Positions 14,528-14,955 of a stretch of 14,955 nt of DNA are shown here, one piece after another (within the stretch, counting starts at the first letter, position 1; each line of letters opens with the position of its first letter). This stretch comes from Conexibacter sp. (GTDB lineage Bacteria > Actinomycetota > Thermoleophilia > Solirubrobacterales > Solirubrobacteraceae): contig JAOPZD010000389.1 in NCBI GenBank assembly GCA_025964295.1, positions 1 to 14,955 on the forward strand, given 5' to 3'. The notes beneath the pieces are model-generated. The model was not told where the DNA came from, ran no database searches, and saw only the letters and a list, made by a program, of their open reading frames with translations. Made by a program: the position numbers and the translations under genes.

Positions 14528-14955
14528 CGCTGCTCGCTGTCGCGGCCAGGCGTCGTCAGGCGCCTGGCCCGCAGCGCCAGCTCGAGCTCCAGGCGGCCCT
14601 CCGAGCAGCCCATCCGGTCGCCGAGCAGCTCGCGCAGCTGGGCGACGCGGTAGCGCACGGTCTGCGTGTGCACGTGCAGCTGCTCGGCCGCCGGGCGGAC
14701 CTCGCCCTGGTGCTCGAGCCATGCGGCGAGCGTCTCGATGAGTCGCTCGCGCGACGCGGTCGGCGCCACCGACAACGGGCCGTCCAGGACGTCGTCGACC
14801 AGGCCGCGCGCGACGCCCGGATCGGCCAGCAGCAGCAGGTCGACGCGGCGCGCGCCGGCCAGCACCGGCCCGTGGTCCTCCGCGGCGGCCAGCGTCAGCG
14901 CGCGCTCGGCCAGCCGCGCGGACTCCGCCGCGGCGGTCGGCACGACCGTCGGCCC
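14524..14955 (-). CDS. PucR/CdaR-type transcriptional regulator, C-terminal part (cut by right edge)
   Basis: The minus-strand frame is open to the right edge, so only the last 143 residues are visible. An internal GTG at 14943 is not taken as the start because the residues before it (GPTV) continue the family pattern. The visible part begins in the central CdaR-type region (ESARLAERALTLAA...HGPVLAGARRVDLLLLADP). It ends in the PucR-type helix-turn-helix, ETLAAWLEHQGEVRPAAEQLHVHTQTVRYRVAQLRELLG. That LHVHxxTVRYRVxQL pattern is characteristic of this C-terminal DNA-binding domain. Family members regulate catabolic genes. The target is unknown here. The gene is convergent with the SGNH hydrolase. 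Confidence 0.85.
   Translation of the reverse strand, partial: GPTVVPTAAAESARLAERALTLAAAEDHGPVLAGARRVDLLLLADPGVARGLVDDVLDGPLSVAPTASRERLIETLAAWLEHQGEVRPAAEQLHVHTQTVRYRVAQLRELLGDRMGCSEGRLELELALRARRLTTPGRDSEQR

Overview
The window is very GC-rich, uses GTG and TTG starts freely, has few good Shine-Dalgarno sites and several genes that overlap by 4 bases. Together with the mix of acyl-CoA dehydrogenases, CaiB-type enzymes, a PucR-type regulator and an SGNH lipase-like protein, this points to a high-GC actinobacterium. My guess is the Solirubrobacterales/Thermoleophilia (Conexibacter- or Baekduia-like); that placement is inference from style, not from a marker gene.

Layout. Positions 1-1637 (minus strand) hold the start of an alpha/beta hydrolase cut by the left edge and a secreted clan-A glycoside hydrolase-like protein. 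Positions 1672-4501 (minus) are a tightly coupled three-gene operon: a BKACE-type beta-keto acid cleavage enzyme, a CaiB/BaiF enzyme with the alpha-methylacyl-CoA racemase catalytic set, and a MerR-family regulator with what looks like two MerR-like helical modules. A divergent methyl-accepting chemotaxis protein occupies 4849-6660. Positions 6671-9949 (minus) hold a crotonase, an 18-codon remnant of a second crotonase, an arginase-fold protein with altered active-site residues, and an acyl-CoA carboxylase carboxyltransferase subunit. Positions 10137-13532 (plus) hold a TetR regulator followed by an operon of two acyl-CoA dehydrogenases of the isovaleryl/long-chain type with a SnoaL-like protein between them. 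The right end has a secreted SGNH hydrolase (plus) that meets, stop codon on stop codon, a PucR/CdaR-type regulator running off the right edge.

How it fits together. Most of 1672-13532 encodes CoA-thioester chemistry: dehydrogenation, hydration, carboxylation, 2-methyl epimerisation or CoA transfer, and beta-keto acid cleavage. The strongest unexplained signal is a 23-bp motif found three times, upstream of the BKACE operon (4526-4548), the carboxyltransferase (8265-8287) and the dehydrogenase operon (10732-10754). Each copy is a 16-bp inverted repeat plus a third half-site at 7-bp spacing. The three transcription units therefore look like one regulon, plausibly controlled by the MerR protein encoded in the first of them or by the TetR protein. 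The parts resemble branched-chain acyl or isoprenoid (Liu/Atu-like) degradation, but no biotin carboxylase, HMG-CoA lyase or thiolase is present here, so the substrate stays open.

No tRNA, rRNA, CRISPR array, insertion sequence or integrase was seen.
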